Shown one piece after another: positions 26,486 through 34,418 of a stretch of DNA of 64,000 bases; positions within the stretch are counted from its first letter, which is position 1, and each line of letters starts with the position of its first letter. The stretch is from contig NC_009380.1 of the NCBI RefSeq assembly GCF_000016425.1, forward strand, positions 4,654,144 through 4,718,143, read 5' to 3'. Source of the DNA: Salinispora tropica CNB-440. GTDB lineage: Bacteria; Actinomycetota; Actinomycetes; Mycobacteriales; Micromonosporaceae. The notes below the pieces were generated by a model, which searched no databases, had not been told where the DNA came from, and saw nothing but the letters and a program-made list of their open reading frames with translations. A program made the position numbers and the translations under genes.

Positions 26486-28306
26486 ATGACTACCGCCGAT
26501 TCGAGCCACGCAGCCGACGCCTCCGAGGAGGGAGCGCCGGCCCCCCGGCCTGACCAGCCCAACCGGCCCAGCACGCGGTGGCGGGTCGACCTGTTGGCAG
26601 TACTGAGCTTCGTCCTGCTCGCGCTCTGGGTGACCATCCGGCTCTGGCTGGACCCAGCCGACGGGCTCCGGGACAACCGCACCGATCAGTCCCAGTTCGA
26701 GTGGATGATGGCGCACGGTTCACGAGTGGTGACCGATTTCGCCTACCCGTTCACCTCGGATCGAATGAATGTGCCGGAAGCCGTCAATTTGATGGCTAAT
26801 ACGTCCGTACTATCCGTATCTATACCAATGACGCCGGTCACCCTCCTGGCCGGCCCCCGGATGTCCTTCCTGCTCTTCCTCACCCTGGGAATGGCGGCCA
26901 CCGCGACATCGTGGTATTTCCTGCTCTCCCGGGTGGTGGTCCGCTCCCCCGGCCCGGCCTGGCTCGGTGCCACGTTCTGTGGGTTCGCGCCCGCGATGGT
27001 CTCGCACGCCAACGCCCACCCCAACATCGTCTCCCAGTTCGTCGTACCTCTGATCATCTGGCGCACTCTGCGCCTCGGCGAGCCGGGCCGCTGGCTGCGC
27101 AACGGGATACTGCTCGCCCTGGTCATCGTCTGGCAGGCCTTCCTCAACCTGGAAATCCTGCTGATGACCGCGATCGGCCTCGGCGTGGTCATGGTCGCAC
27201 TCGCCCTCGGCCGGCCCGAGCTGCGCCGGCGGACACGCCCTTTCCTCGCCGGGTTGGGCGTCGCCGCCGCAGTCGCGCTCCTCCTGCTGGCGTACCCGCT
27301 CTACGTGCAGTTCTTCGGCCCCGGCGCCTACCGAGGACTCTCCCCCCTCATCCGCGGTTACTCCACCGACCTCGCCTCGTACGTGGCGTACTCCCGGGAG
27401 TCGCTGGCCGGTGACGAACCCGGCGCGCGCGGGCTGACACAGAACCCCACCGAGGAGAACGCGTTCTTCGGCTGGCCCCTGTTGGTGCTCGTCGCCGCGC
27501 TCGTCTGGTGGCTGCGCCGCGACGTCGTCGTCCGGGCCCTGGCCCTGCTCGCGGTGCTCTTCGCGGTGCTCTCGCTCGGCCGGGAAATCCTGTTCAATGG
27601 CGAGCTCACCGGCATCCCGGCTCCCTGGGCCGCGCTGGAGAACCTGCCGATCCTGCACTCGGTGGTACCCACCCGATGGGCGCTGGCCATCACCCCGCTG
27701 TTCGGGCTCCTGCTCGCGTACGGAGCGCAGCGCGCCCAGACCCTCGCCAACCGGAATCCCTCCGCCCGGCCGCAGGTCCGCTTCGCCACCATCACCGTAC
27801 TGGCGATGGCGCTTCTGCCGCTCCTGCCGACCCCGCTGCCGGCGGTCCGGTTGGAGCCCACCCCCACCTTCGTCACCTCCGGCGCGTGGCGGCCGTATGT
27901 CACCGATGGGCGCAGCATCGTCACCCTGCCGCTACCGGACACCCACTACGCCGACCCGCTGCGGTGGTCTGCCGAGACGGGGCTGGACATGCCGATCGCC
28001 CGCGGGTACTTCCTCGGCCCGGACACCCGTCCCGACCGGCACCGGGTCGCCCTGTTCACCGCACCGGCCCGCCCGACCAACGAATTCTTCGACGAGATCC
28101 GGCGCACCGGCGAGGTGCCACCGATCAGCCAGCAGGAGCAGACGGCCGCCGAGGAGGACCTGCGGTACTGGCGGGCCGGCGCGGTCATCCTCGGTCCGCA
28201 CGAGCACGCCGACGCGCTACGCCGCGGCATGACCGAACTGATCGGGACAGAGCCGACCTACACCGAGGGCGTCTGGCTCTGGGACGTGCGAGACCTCACC
28301 GCCTGA
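26486..28306 (+). CDS. Polytopic membrane protein, GT-C glycosyltransferase-like
   Basis: 606 residues. After a 30-residue hydrophilic N-terminus there are about ten hydrophobic segments to residue 440, then a soluble C-terminal domain of about 160 residues. The first extracytoplasmic loop has acidic residues (DQSQFEWMM) and FAYPFTSDRMN, the usual place of a GT-C catalytic Asp. Such proteins transfer sugars from polyprenyl-phosphate donors outside the membrane. The acceptor is unknown, and a related YfhO-like role is possible. Confidence 0.72.
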   Translation: MTTADSSHAADASEEGAPAPRPDQPNRPSTRWRVDLLAVLSFVLLALWVTIRLWLDPADGLRDNRTDQSQFEWMMAHGSRVVTDFAYPFTSDRMNVPEAVNLMANTSVLSVSIPMTPVTLLAGPRMSFLLFLTLGMAATATSWYFLLSRVVVRSPGPAWLGATFCGFAPAMVSHANAHPNIVSQFVVPLIIWRTLRLGEPGRWLRNGILLALVIVWQAFLNLEILLMTAIGLGVVMVALALGRPELRRRTRPFLAGLGVAAAVALLLLAYPLYVQFFGPGAYRGLSPLIRGYSTDLASYVAYSRESLAGDEPGARGLTQNPTEENAFFGWPLLVLVAALVWWLRRDVVVRALALLAVLFAVLSLGREILFNGELTGIPAPWAALENLPILHSVVPTRWALAITPLFGLLLAYGAQRAQTLANRNPSARPQVRFATITVLAMALLPLLPTPLPAVRLEPTPTFVTSGAWRPYVTDGRSIVTLPLPDTHYADPLRWSAETGLDMPIARGYFLGPDTRPDRHRVALFTAPARPTNEFFDEIRRTGEVPPISQQEQTAAEEDLRYWRAGAVILGPHEHADALRRGMTELIGTEPTYTEGVWLWDVRDLTA

Positions 28307-28414
28307 CCGCCTCGACGGACCGCGGCCCGGGCCAGCGGAGCAGGGCGGGCCCTCAGCGCCGTTGGCGCCGCCGACCTCGGGCCAACACCCGGCGGCGCTC
28401 CGGCACCGGCAGGG

Positions 28415-29206
28415 TCAGGACCGGCGGAGGCAGCAGCCCACGCACGTCTTCGGGCGAGGAAGGGTGAACGCGAGGCAGCAGGTGTTCCGCTGCACCGTCG
28501 GCTCGCCGGCCGGACCCGGCACCAACTCGACCAGGTCCCGCAGGTCGAGTGCCTGGAGCAACGTGTCGATCGTGGCGACGGAGGAGCCCGGCAGGCCGTC
28601 GGCGGCGAGCAGGATGGCATGGGCGATTCCAGCGGCCACCGAGCCCGACAGCGTTCTGGTACCGATCCGCACTTCCGCCTGGATCGCCGCGATCACCGGG
28701 GCGAGGTGAGCGTCGAGCAGCGTCGCCCGGAGAGCCGCCAGCAACTCCACCTCGCCGGCCACCACCTGCACCCCGGGCCGGCCGGCCCGCGCCAGCGGAT
28801 CGCCGGGCAGGACCGCAACCGCGGTCGACCGGCGCAGGCCCAGAGTGAACAGCGACCGGTGATCCGCAAAGTGGATCAGAACATCGGCGGGGACGAGTAG
28901 GGGAACCCGCCGGGCCGACGCCCAGCCCAGTACCGCCGGCAGAGCCGCCCAGTAGCTGTAGGACTTCCACGCCAACGCCGCACCGGCGTGCGGGGTGCCA
29001 CCCCACTGGTCCCTGGCCGCGGCCAGGAGCTCGGGCAGCTGCGTCCCGTCCACCAACCCGGTGGCAGGCGACCAGCCAGCCTCGTCGGCGACCAGCAGGC
29101 CGCGGGCCAGGCCCGGCACGTCGTCGGTGCCGAACAGCTGGCGAAGCGCCGTGATGACCGGAGCCAACGGGGCGGTAGCTGCCGTACCGGGCAGAACTGT
29201 TGTCAC
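28415..29206 (-). CDS. FhuF-like siderophore ferric reductase, [2Fe-2S] protein
   Basis: 263 residues. The C-terminal cluster ligands are in the unusual FhuF arrangement CC-x10-C-x2-C (CCLAFTLPRPKTCVGCC). FhuF proteins reduce ferric siderophores in the cytoplasm to free the iron. An upstream dyad matching the DmdR/IdeR iron box supports iron regulation. No siderophore transporter is adjacent in this window. Confidence 0.9.
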   Translation of the reverse strand: MTTVLPGTAATAPLAPVITALRQLFGTDDVPGLARGLLVADEAGWSPATGLVDGTQLPELLAAARDQWGGTPHAGAALAWKSYSYWAALPAVLGWASARRVPLLVPADVLIHFADHRSLFTLGLRRSTAVAVLPGDPLARAGRPGVQVVAGEVELLAALRATLLDAHLAPVIAAIQAEVRIGTRTLSGSVAAGIAHAILLAADGLPGSSVATIDTLLQALDLRDLVELVPGPAGEPTVQRNTCCLAFTLPRPKTCVGCCLRRS

Positions 29207-29238
29207 CCGACGCTCCCCCCGTCTGCCGTCACCCAGAC

Positions 29239-29257
29239 TAAGCCAAGGCTAGCCTAA
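29239..29257 (-). promoter_or_regulatory. Probable DmdR/IdeR iron box
   Basis: Read on the minus strand this is TTAGGCTAGCCTTGGCTTA, agreeing with the known actinobacterial iron box TTAGGTTAGSCTAACCTAA at 14 of 19 positions. It is 33-51 bases upstream of the FhuF-like start, where iron-loaded repressor would block transcription. Confidence 0.72.
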
Positions 29258-29441
29258 CTTTCGCCCTCGACAGCTCGGCCCATCCACACCTCGACGTACT
29301 ACCCATGAGCCAGCCCGGAAAACGGCACCGCACTATCGACTCTCGTCGCTGGAGCGTCAAGACTCATGTCGACAAGGTGGCACTTCTATACCCGACCAGT
29401 GACAGAACGTGAAACCTATAGTCCCGGCCACGAGGAAGCTG

Positions 29442-30962
29442 ATGACGACATCACCGCTCGATCGGGCAGCCGACACCTTCGCCGTCGAACTCGCCCGCCA
29501 CCGGATCGAGCGAGGGCTGTCCAAAAAACAGCTGGCCGCGCTGATGGGCTTCGATCCCTCGTACGTGAGCCACGTGGAGGGGCGCCGGCACCGGCCCACC
29601 GAAGACTTCGCCCGCCGGGCAGAGGCTGTACTGGAGGCCAGCGGAGCGATCTGGCAACGCTTCTGCGAGTACGACGAACTCCGACACACCCGCGGCGACC
29701 GAGCGCCGCACCGCGAGCCACCCGGCCCCGGGCAACGGCTGCCCCCCGGCACCGGCCTGATCGTCGAACGGGAACACGCCCACCTCACGTACCGGGATGA
29801 GACGTACCACTGCGTCATCCGTCGGGAGCTGCACAACGCCGGGACCGAGCCGATCACCCGTTACCTCGTACGCGTCGCCGTCGACCGCTACCCGGGCGAT
29901 CCCGGCCGCTCCAACCGACACCACCGAGCACACCCGTTGACCTTCGCCGAGTTGCAGCTTCGCGCACACCGGCTGGACGGGCAGGAGCACGAGGCGATGC
30001 ACTGGCGAACCAAACACGACCGGGACGCCTTCAAGGAGATCTGGCTGCTCTTCGAGAACACCGACCGGCGTTTCCCGCTCTACCCGGGCGACCGCGCCAC
30101 CATCGAGTACGCGTACCAGGTCGGGGCGGACAAGTGGGGCCCCTGGTTCCAGCGAGCCGTCCGGGTGCCCACCCGGCACCTCGCCGTCCGGCTCGACCTG
30201 CCCACCGCACTCGACCCACAGGTCTGGGGTGCCCAGACCCTGCTCTCCGCGGAGGAGGGGCCGCTGCGTACCCCGGTGGCCCGCCGGGAGGAGGGCGACC
30301 GAACAATCTTCGACTGGGCGGCGAACGAGCCGCCGCTGAGCGGCCGCTACCGGATGCAGTGGCGATTCCGATCCCGCCCCGAAGGGGAGCCGACCGAGCC
30401 CGGCTGGCTGCGACCGAGCGACCGGATGCGGAGCCTCGGCATCCTCCAGCACGACGCCGACCTGCTCCGCCAGCCCACCCGCCCGTTCGACCTACCCCGC
30501 GAAGAGGAGGTCGCCCAGCAGGCGGTGGACCGGCTGACCGCGGCCCTGGTCCGCCTCGACGAGCTACACCCGTTCAGCAAGGGGGTCGGCGTCGCCGCTC
30601 CCCAACTCGGCATCGGCCGCGCCGCCGCCGTCGTCCGCCCCCCAGACCGCGGCGGCGAACCCGTCGTCCTGCTCAACCCGCGGGTGGTCGACGCCGCGCC
30701 CGACAGCGACGAACAGTACGAGGGGTGTCTCTCCTTCTTCGATCAGCGAGGTCTCGTTCCCCGCCCGCTACGAATCGACGTCGAGCACACCCATCTGGAC
30801 GGCAGTCGCGTCATCACCTCGTACGAGTACGCCATGGCGCGCCTCGTGGCCCACGAGATCGACCACCTCGAGGGGCGCCTCTACGTCGATCGGATGGCCC
30901 CCGGCGTACCCCTGGTGCCGGTCGAGGAGTACCGGCACACCGGGCAGCCCTGGCGCTACTGA
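29442..30962 (+). CDS. XRE-type HTH protein fused to a peptide deformylase
   Basis: 506 residues from ATG 29442, with GAGGA 5 bases upstream; GTG 29409 is an alternative. Residues about 13-68 are a Cro/C1-type HTH (SKKQLAALMGFDPSYVSHVEG). Residues about 100-340 are an uncharacterised, mostly beta-looking domain. The C-terminus is a complete peptide deformylase with all three motifs: G381-VGVAAP-Q388, E427-GCLS and H471-EIDH. Metal ligands Cys429, His471, His475 and catalytic Glu472 are all present. Deformylase removes N-formyl groups from proteins; why it is joined to a DNA-binding domain is unknown. The next gene is convergent, past a strong terminator. Confidence 0.9.
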   Translation: MTTSPLDRAADTFAVELARHRIERGLSKKQLAALMGFDPSYVSHVEGRRHRPTEDFARRAEAVLEASGAIWQRFCEYDELRHTRGDRAPHREPPGPGQRLPPGTGLIVEREHAHLTYRDETYHCVIRRELHNAGTEPITRYLVRVAVDRYPGDPGRSNRHHRAHPLTFAELQLRAHRLDGQEHEAMHWRTKHDRDAFKEIWLLFENTDRRFPLYPGDRATIEYAYQVGADKWGPWFQRAVRVPTRHLAVRLDLPTALDPQVWGAQTLLSAEEGPLRTPVARREEGDRTIFDWAANEPPLSGRYRMQWRFRSRPEGEPTEPGWLRPSDRMRSLGILQHDADLLRQPTRPFDLPREEEVAQQAVDRLTAALVRLDELHPFSKGVGVAAPQLGIGRAAAVVRPPDRGGEPVVLLNPRVVDAAPDSDEQYEGCLSFFDQRGLVPRPLRIDVEHTHLDGSRVITSYEYAMARLVAHEIDHLEGRLYVDRMAPGVPLVPVEEYRHTGQPWRY

Positions 30963-30973
30963 GAGCATCGGTA

Positions 30974-31018
30974 CGGCCACGTCCGCCCGGGGGAAGGAGG
31001 GCCGGGCGGACGTGGCCG
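30974..31018. terminator. Bidirectional terminator between convergent genes
   Basis: Perfect 17-bp stem, 30974-30990 with 31002-31018, and an 11-base loop. It lies between the deformylase-fusion stop and the flavohemoprotein stop. Confidence 0.88.
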
Positions 31019-31056
31019 TGGTGGGCGGCGCCGGTCCGCCCGATGGGGAATGTCCG

Positions 31057-32196
31057 CTACAAATCACCATAGGTGTCGTACCGAGTACGCTCCGCCGGCA
31101 CCTCGTCGCCGGACAGGACCCGCAGTGTGGCCCGGACCATCGGCGCCGCCCCGGAGACGTAGCAGTCGTGCGCCGTCCACGGGCCGTACCGGCCGACCAC
31201 CTCGGAGATATCGCCCAGTTCACCGTCGAAGCCCGTGTCCGCACTGCACGCCGGCGTCACCGACAACCACGGATGCCGGGCGACCATCTCCTGGAGCCCG
31301 GCCAGGCCATAGAGGTCAAGCGGCGTACGGGCGCCGTAGAAGACGTGCACCCAGCGGGTCCGGTTATAGCCCGCCAGCTCCTCGACCAGCGCCTTCACCG
31401 GAGCCAACCCAACCCCGCCGGCGACACAGAGGATGTCCCGGTCCGACGCCCGATCCAACGTCATCGACCCCATCGGCGCCGCCAACCGCAACAGGTCACC
31501 CGGCTTCACCCGACGGACCAACGCGCCGGACAACCACCCCGCGCCCGGCGGAGTCCGAACGTGGAACTCCAGCACGTTCTCGTCGTTTGGCGCGTTCGCC
31601 ACCGAATAGGTCCGCCACACCCGCGGGTGGTATCGGGGCGCCTCAATGCTGACGTACTGGCCCGCCTGCCACCGCAGCGGATGCTGGAGGGCCCGGACCG
31701 TCAACACCGCCGTGTCCGGCCCGTACCGGGCATGGGTCAGCACCTCGGCATGCCAGAACGGCGGGTTGTCGTCCGCCGCCGCCCCCGCGAGCATCTTGCC
31801 CGAGATCGCCGCGTACGCGTCCCGCCAGGCCTGGTCGAAGGTCAGATTCCAGCCGTCGCCGGCAGTGCTGCGCAAGGCGTCCAGCAGGGCGACGCCCATG
31901 GTCTCGTAGTGCGTCGCCTCGACGTGGTACTTGCGGTGGTCCCGGCCCAGCGAACGGAGGAACTCGTCGAAGCCCTCCGGGTCGTCCACCGTGTGGGCGG
32001 CGGTGATGATCGCCTCCAACAGACGATCACCCTGACCCGCCATCTGCGCCGGAAAAAGCGAACGCAGCTCGGGGTCGAGCAGGAACAGCCGGGCGTAGAA
32101 GTGCTCGCTCAGCCGGTCCCGGTGCTCCTCAACCAGGGTCCAACTCTCCTTGAGTAGCCGCGCGACGTCGTCCACGGGAGCGCGCTCCTTCTCCAT
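31057..32196 (-). CDS. Flavohemoprotein-like globin-reductase
   Basis: 379 residues from ATG 32196; ATG 32268 with GAGGAG upstream would add 24 residues. The N-terminal globin (about 10-135) has the proximal His in LGRDHRKYH. The C-terminal ferredoxin-reductase part has RTYSVANAP (FAD) and GGVGLAPVKAL (NAD(P)H) and ends in the RYDTYGD tail. Flavohemoproteins oxidise nitric oxide to nitrate. The ATG 32196 choice rests on a good promoter (TTGACA 32238-32233, TATGTG 32216-32211) that would lie inside the longer reading frame. Confidence 0.9.
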   Translation of the reverse strand: MEKERAPVDDVARLLKESWTLVEEHRDRLSEHFYARLFLLDPELRSLFPAQMAGQGDRLLEAIITAAHTVDDPEGFDEFLRSLGRDHRKYHVEATHYETMGVALLDALRSTAGDGWNLTFDQAWRDAYAAISGKMLAGAAADDNPPFWHAEVLTHARYGPDTAVLTVRALQHPLRWQAGQYVSIEAPRYHPRVWRTYSVANAPNDENVLEFHVRTPPGAGWLSGALVRRVKPGDLLRLAAPMGSMTLDRASDRDILCVAGGVGLAPVKALVEELAGYNRTRWVHVFYGARTPLDLYGLAGLQEMVARHPWLSVTPACSADTGFDGELGDISEVVGRYGPWTAHDCYVSGAAPMVRATLRVLSGDEVPAERTRYDTYGDL

Positions 32197-32210
32197 ACGG
32201 GGATCGGGCA

Positions 32211-32262
32211 CACATAGAATGGCCACGGAGCGTGTCAATCGGTCGCACAGAATGTGCGACCG
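32211..32262 (-). promoter_or_regulatory. Flavohemoprotein promoter with 10-bp operator dyad
   Basis: CGGTCGCACA (32240-32249) and TGTGCGACCG (32253-32262) form a perfect 10-bp dyad with a 3-base spacer. Just downstream on the minus strand are TTGACA and, after 16 bases, TATGTG. Transcription would begin a few bases before ATG 32196. The position suggests a regulator, perhaps a nitric-oxide or redox sensor, binding directly upstream of the -35 box. Confidence 0.65.
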
Positions 32263-32318
32263 GTTCATGAGGTCTCCTCGGTGCCACGATCAGGAGTCGG
32301 GTCAGGCACAGTGGTGCG

Positions 32319-33089
32319 GTGACCCTCGATCTGGACCGGCCGTTGACTCGCCGGACGCTGAGCACCGAAACGTGGCTGGTCCTCGGCCTGTCACTCGGCC
32401 AGTCAGCCGTCTACGCCCTGGTGTCGATCGTCGCCAAACTCACCGCCGACGGACCGCTGTCGGCACAGACCGCCGCACTGAACACGTCCCGATCCGAGCG
32501 GCCCTACCTCGACCTCACCTACCAGCTGCTCGTGATCAGCTTCGCCCTGCTGCCGGTACTGCTCGCCGTACACCTGCTGGCTCGCAACCCCGGCGACCCG
32601 GCCCGGACTCTCGGCCTGGACGCCCGACATCCCGGCCAGGACCTCGTCCGCGGCGCCGGCCTGGCCGCGCTGATCGGCCTGCCCGGCCTGGCCCTGTTCT
32701 GGGCGGCGGCGCGGCTCGGCCTCAACGCGACGCTGGTGCCCGCCGCCCTGCCGGACCTCTGGTGGGCAGCACCAGTGTTGATCTTTGCTGCGGTCCAGAA
32801 CGCCGTGCTGGAAGAAGTGATCGTGGTCGGCTACCTCGTCACCCGACTACGGCAGCTCCAGTGGCGCCTCGGTGCGGTGGTCGCCACCAGCGCGCTACTC
32901 CGCGGCTCCTACCACCTCTACCAGGGGTTCGGCGCGTTCGTCGGGAACGCGGTCATGGGCGTCGTGTTCAGCCTGTACTTCCTACGAACCCGGCGGGTGA
33001 TGCCACTGGTGGTGGCGCACACGCTCCTGGATATCGTGGCCTTTGTCGGCTACACGGCGCTGCCGAAGGAATGGTTCGACTGGCTCTGA
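32319..33089 (+). CDS. CPBP-family intramembrane metalloprotease
   Basis: 256 residues with about seven hydrophobic segments. The conserved glutamate pair is in LEEVIVVGYL; the arginine normally following it in EExxxR is replaced, a variant seen in actinobacterial members. The second motif histidine is in SYHLYQGFG, and the third region is GNAVMGVVFSLYF. Family members (CAAX/Abi) cleave inside membranes or serve bacteriocin immunity. GTG 32319 is divergent from the flavohemoprotein. Confidence 0.86.
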   Translation: MTLDLDRPLTRRTLSTETWLVLGLSLGQSAVYALVSIVAKLTADGPLSAQTAALNTSRSERPYLDLTYQLLVISFALLPVLLAVHLLARNPGDPARTLGLDARHPGQDLVRGAGLAALIGLPGLALFWAAARLGLNATLVPAALPDLWWAAPVLIFAAVQNAVLEEVIVVGYLVTRLRQLQWRLGAVVATSALLRGSYHLYQGFGAFVGNAVMGVVFSLYFLRTRRVMPLVVAHTLLDIVAFVGYTALPKEWFDWL

Positions 33090-33253
33090 GGTCCGCGGCG
33101 ACGGCGGCTGCCATCCGCAACTCACGACTCGTGACGCCCCGAGCTCCGCTGCCAGGCGGGACAGCCAGCCCATAGGGCACGGGGCACGGGTAGAGCTCGA
33201 CAGGGACGGCGCCGCCGAAGGCGACCGCTCCGACCTGCCCGAGGGTAGTCGCT

Positions 33254-33283
33254 TTGCTCCCGGCGGCCGGGGCCCTGTATTCT
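33254..33283 (+). promoter_or_regulatory. Promoter of tRNA-Ser
   Basis: TTGCTC (33254-33259) and TATTCT (33278-33283) are separated by 18 bases and sit 30 bases before the mature tRNA. Confidence 0.6.
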
Positions 33284-33312
33284 CAACCTCCGGTGGCCAG
33301 CGAGGCTGCCGA

Positions 33313-33403
33313 GGAGACTTCGCCTAGTCTGGTCTATGGCGCCGCACTGCTAATGCGGTTGGGGTTTTAAAGCCCCTCCCGGGTTCGAATCCCGGAGTCT
33401 CCG
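33313..33403 (+). tRNA. tRNA-Ser (anticodon GCU)
   Basis: 91 bases. Acceptor arms GGAGACT/AGTCTCC pair fully, the anticodon loop is CTGCTAA, a long variable arm (GGGGTTTTAAAGCCCC region) identifies a class II serine tRNA, and the T arm is CCCGGGTTCGAATCCCGG. CCA is not encoded. Confidence 0.95.
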
Positions 33404-33438
33404 CGCGAAAGTCGGTCGTGTAGGCTGACCAAGCACCA

Positions 33439-33511
33439 GCGCCCGTAGCTCAACGGATAGAGCATCTGACTACGGATCAGAAGGTTAGGGGTTCGAATCC
33501 CTTCGGGCGCG
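33439..33511 (+). tRNA. tRNA-Arg (anticodon ACG), island attachment site
   Basis: 73 bases. Acceptor arms GCGCCCG/CGGGCGC pair, the anticodon loop is CTACGGA, and the T loop is TTCGAAT. A TAGGCT box at 33421-33426 may be its -10. The 3' part from the anticodon stem (33468 onward) is repeated at 56927, marking it as the integration target of the island. Confidence 0.95.
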
Positions 33512-33765
33512 CAAGATCGTAAGGCGCTTGACCTGCAAGAACAGGGGTCAGGCGCCTTTGCTTTTCCGTCCCTGGTGGACGGTTGGGTGCTCCGTGGGTG
33601 CTCGTGCGACGCGCATCCCCTCCGTCCCGCTCCGTCCCGGCAGTAGCCCGTCCTGTCCCAGTGGGTTTTGATCATGGTTCCCCCCTTTCGGCCTACGAGC
33701 CCAGACAACGAGACGGCGAGGCCGGCCGGGCTCCCTGGTCGGGTATCGCGGCGCTGGCGGTACGT
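33468..33765 (+). repeat. Left attachment repeat (attL-like) of the island
   Basis: Bases 33468-33543 are identical to 56927-57002 (76 bases), covering the tRNA-Arg 3' part and its terminator. From 33544 to 33765 the two copies remain clearly similar with scattered substitutions and small indels. The bases before 33468 (tRNA 5' part) and after 33765 differ. The stretch 33544-33894 holds no gene. Confidence 0.93.
33521..33558 (+). terminator. Terminator of tRNA-Arg
   Basis: AAGGCGCTTGACC (33521-33533) pairs with GGTCAGGCGCCTT (33546-33558) with one mismatch, followed by TGCTTTT. In the right-hand copy (56980-57017) the same stem is perfect. Confidence 0.82.
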
Positions 33766-33811
33766 CTTCGTCAATCTCTCCGGCTCGCGGGCGCCGGCAT
33801 GTCCCTGTCGC

Positions 33812-33829
33812 TGACATCCGTTAATGTCA
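33812..33829. promoter_or_regulatory. Candidate operator upstream of the XRE gene
   Basis: TGACAT-CCGTTA-ATGTCA, a perfect 6-bp dyad 66 bases before the XRE start. It could be an autoregulatory site for that regulator. Confidence 0.4.
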
Positions 33830-33894
33830 ACGTGCCGTTAGGGAAATAGAGAGCGGTGACCGTCTTCCTCCGATCGTGATGGAGGTCCTCCCCC

Positions 33895-34390
33895 TTGGAC
33901 CCGCAGCAACTCAAGGATGTGAAGCGGGCGCTTGGACGGCGGCTCGCCGCGTGGCGCAAGACGCGTGGTCTGATTCAGGATGACGTGGCGCGGCTGGTGA
34001 ACAGCACTCGAAGCACGGTGGCCGGGGTCGAACGCGGCGAGCAGGTGGTCGACCGGGTCTTCTGGGTGCAGTGCGAGTCACTTCTCCAGGCCGGCGGCGA
34101 GCTGATCGCCGGCTACGACGAGTACCGGTCGTTCGAGATCAGGCATCGGGAGGAAAAGGCCGACGCGGCACGCCACGCCCGCTGGGGCACAGTCCTCGAT
34201 CACCAGACGATCACCGAGGCCAGCTCCCCCAGCCGGCTTCCCGATCCCGACAGGCTGTTGCCGACCACAGGTGCTTCCACTGGTGACTCAGTATTGGTGC
34301 AGGATCCGGGTGAAGCGTACGTTGGGGTGCGGCAGGCGATCATGATCGTCGCGCGGGAGACCAGCAAGCACGCGATGGACGCAGGGGCTA
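33895..34390 (+). pseudogene. XRE-family regulator, 5' part, split by IS630
   Basis: TTG 33895 with GGAGG about 10 bases upstream. Residues about 12-70 are a Cro/C1-type HTH (LGRRLAAWRKTRGLIQDD, TRSTVAGVERGEQVV) of the kind found in actinomycete BldD-like or Tpr-linked regulators. At codon 166 the frame runs into IS630. If the IS and one TA duplication are removed, the frame continues through 36000-36061 for about 20 more residues to TAG, giving an intact protein of about 187 residues. In the present form a chimeric tail ends at 34449. Confidence 0.85.
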
Positions 34391-34418
34391 GTGCAGCCCC
34401 GCATAAGTTCTTGACGGG

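Noticed and set aside
33367..33774. Minus-strand frame with APEGIRTPNLLIRS, also at 56667-57119
   Set aside because: This is the well-known false protein obtained by translating tRNA sequence; it arises from tRNA-Arg and its fragment.
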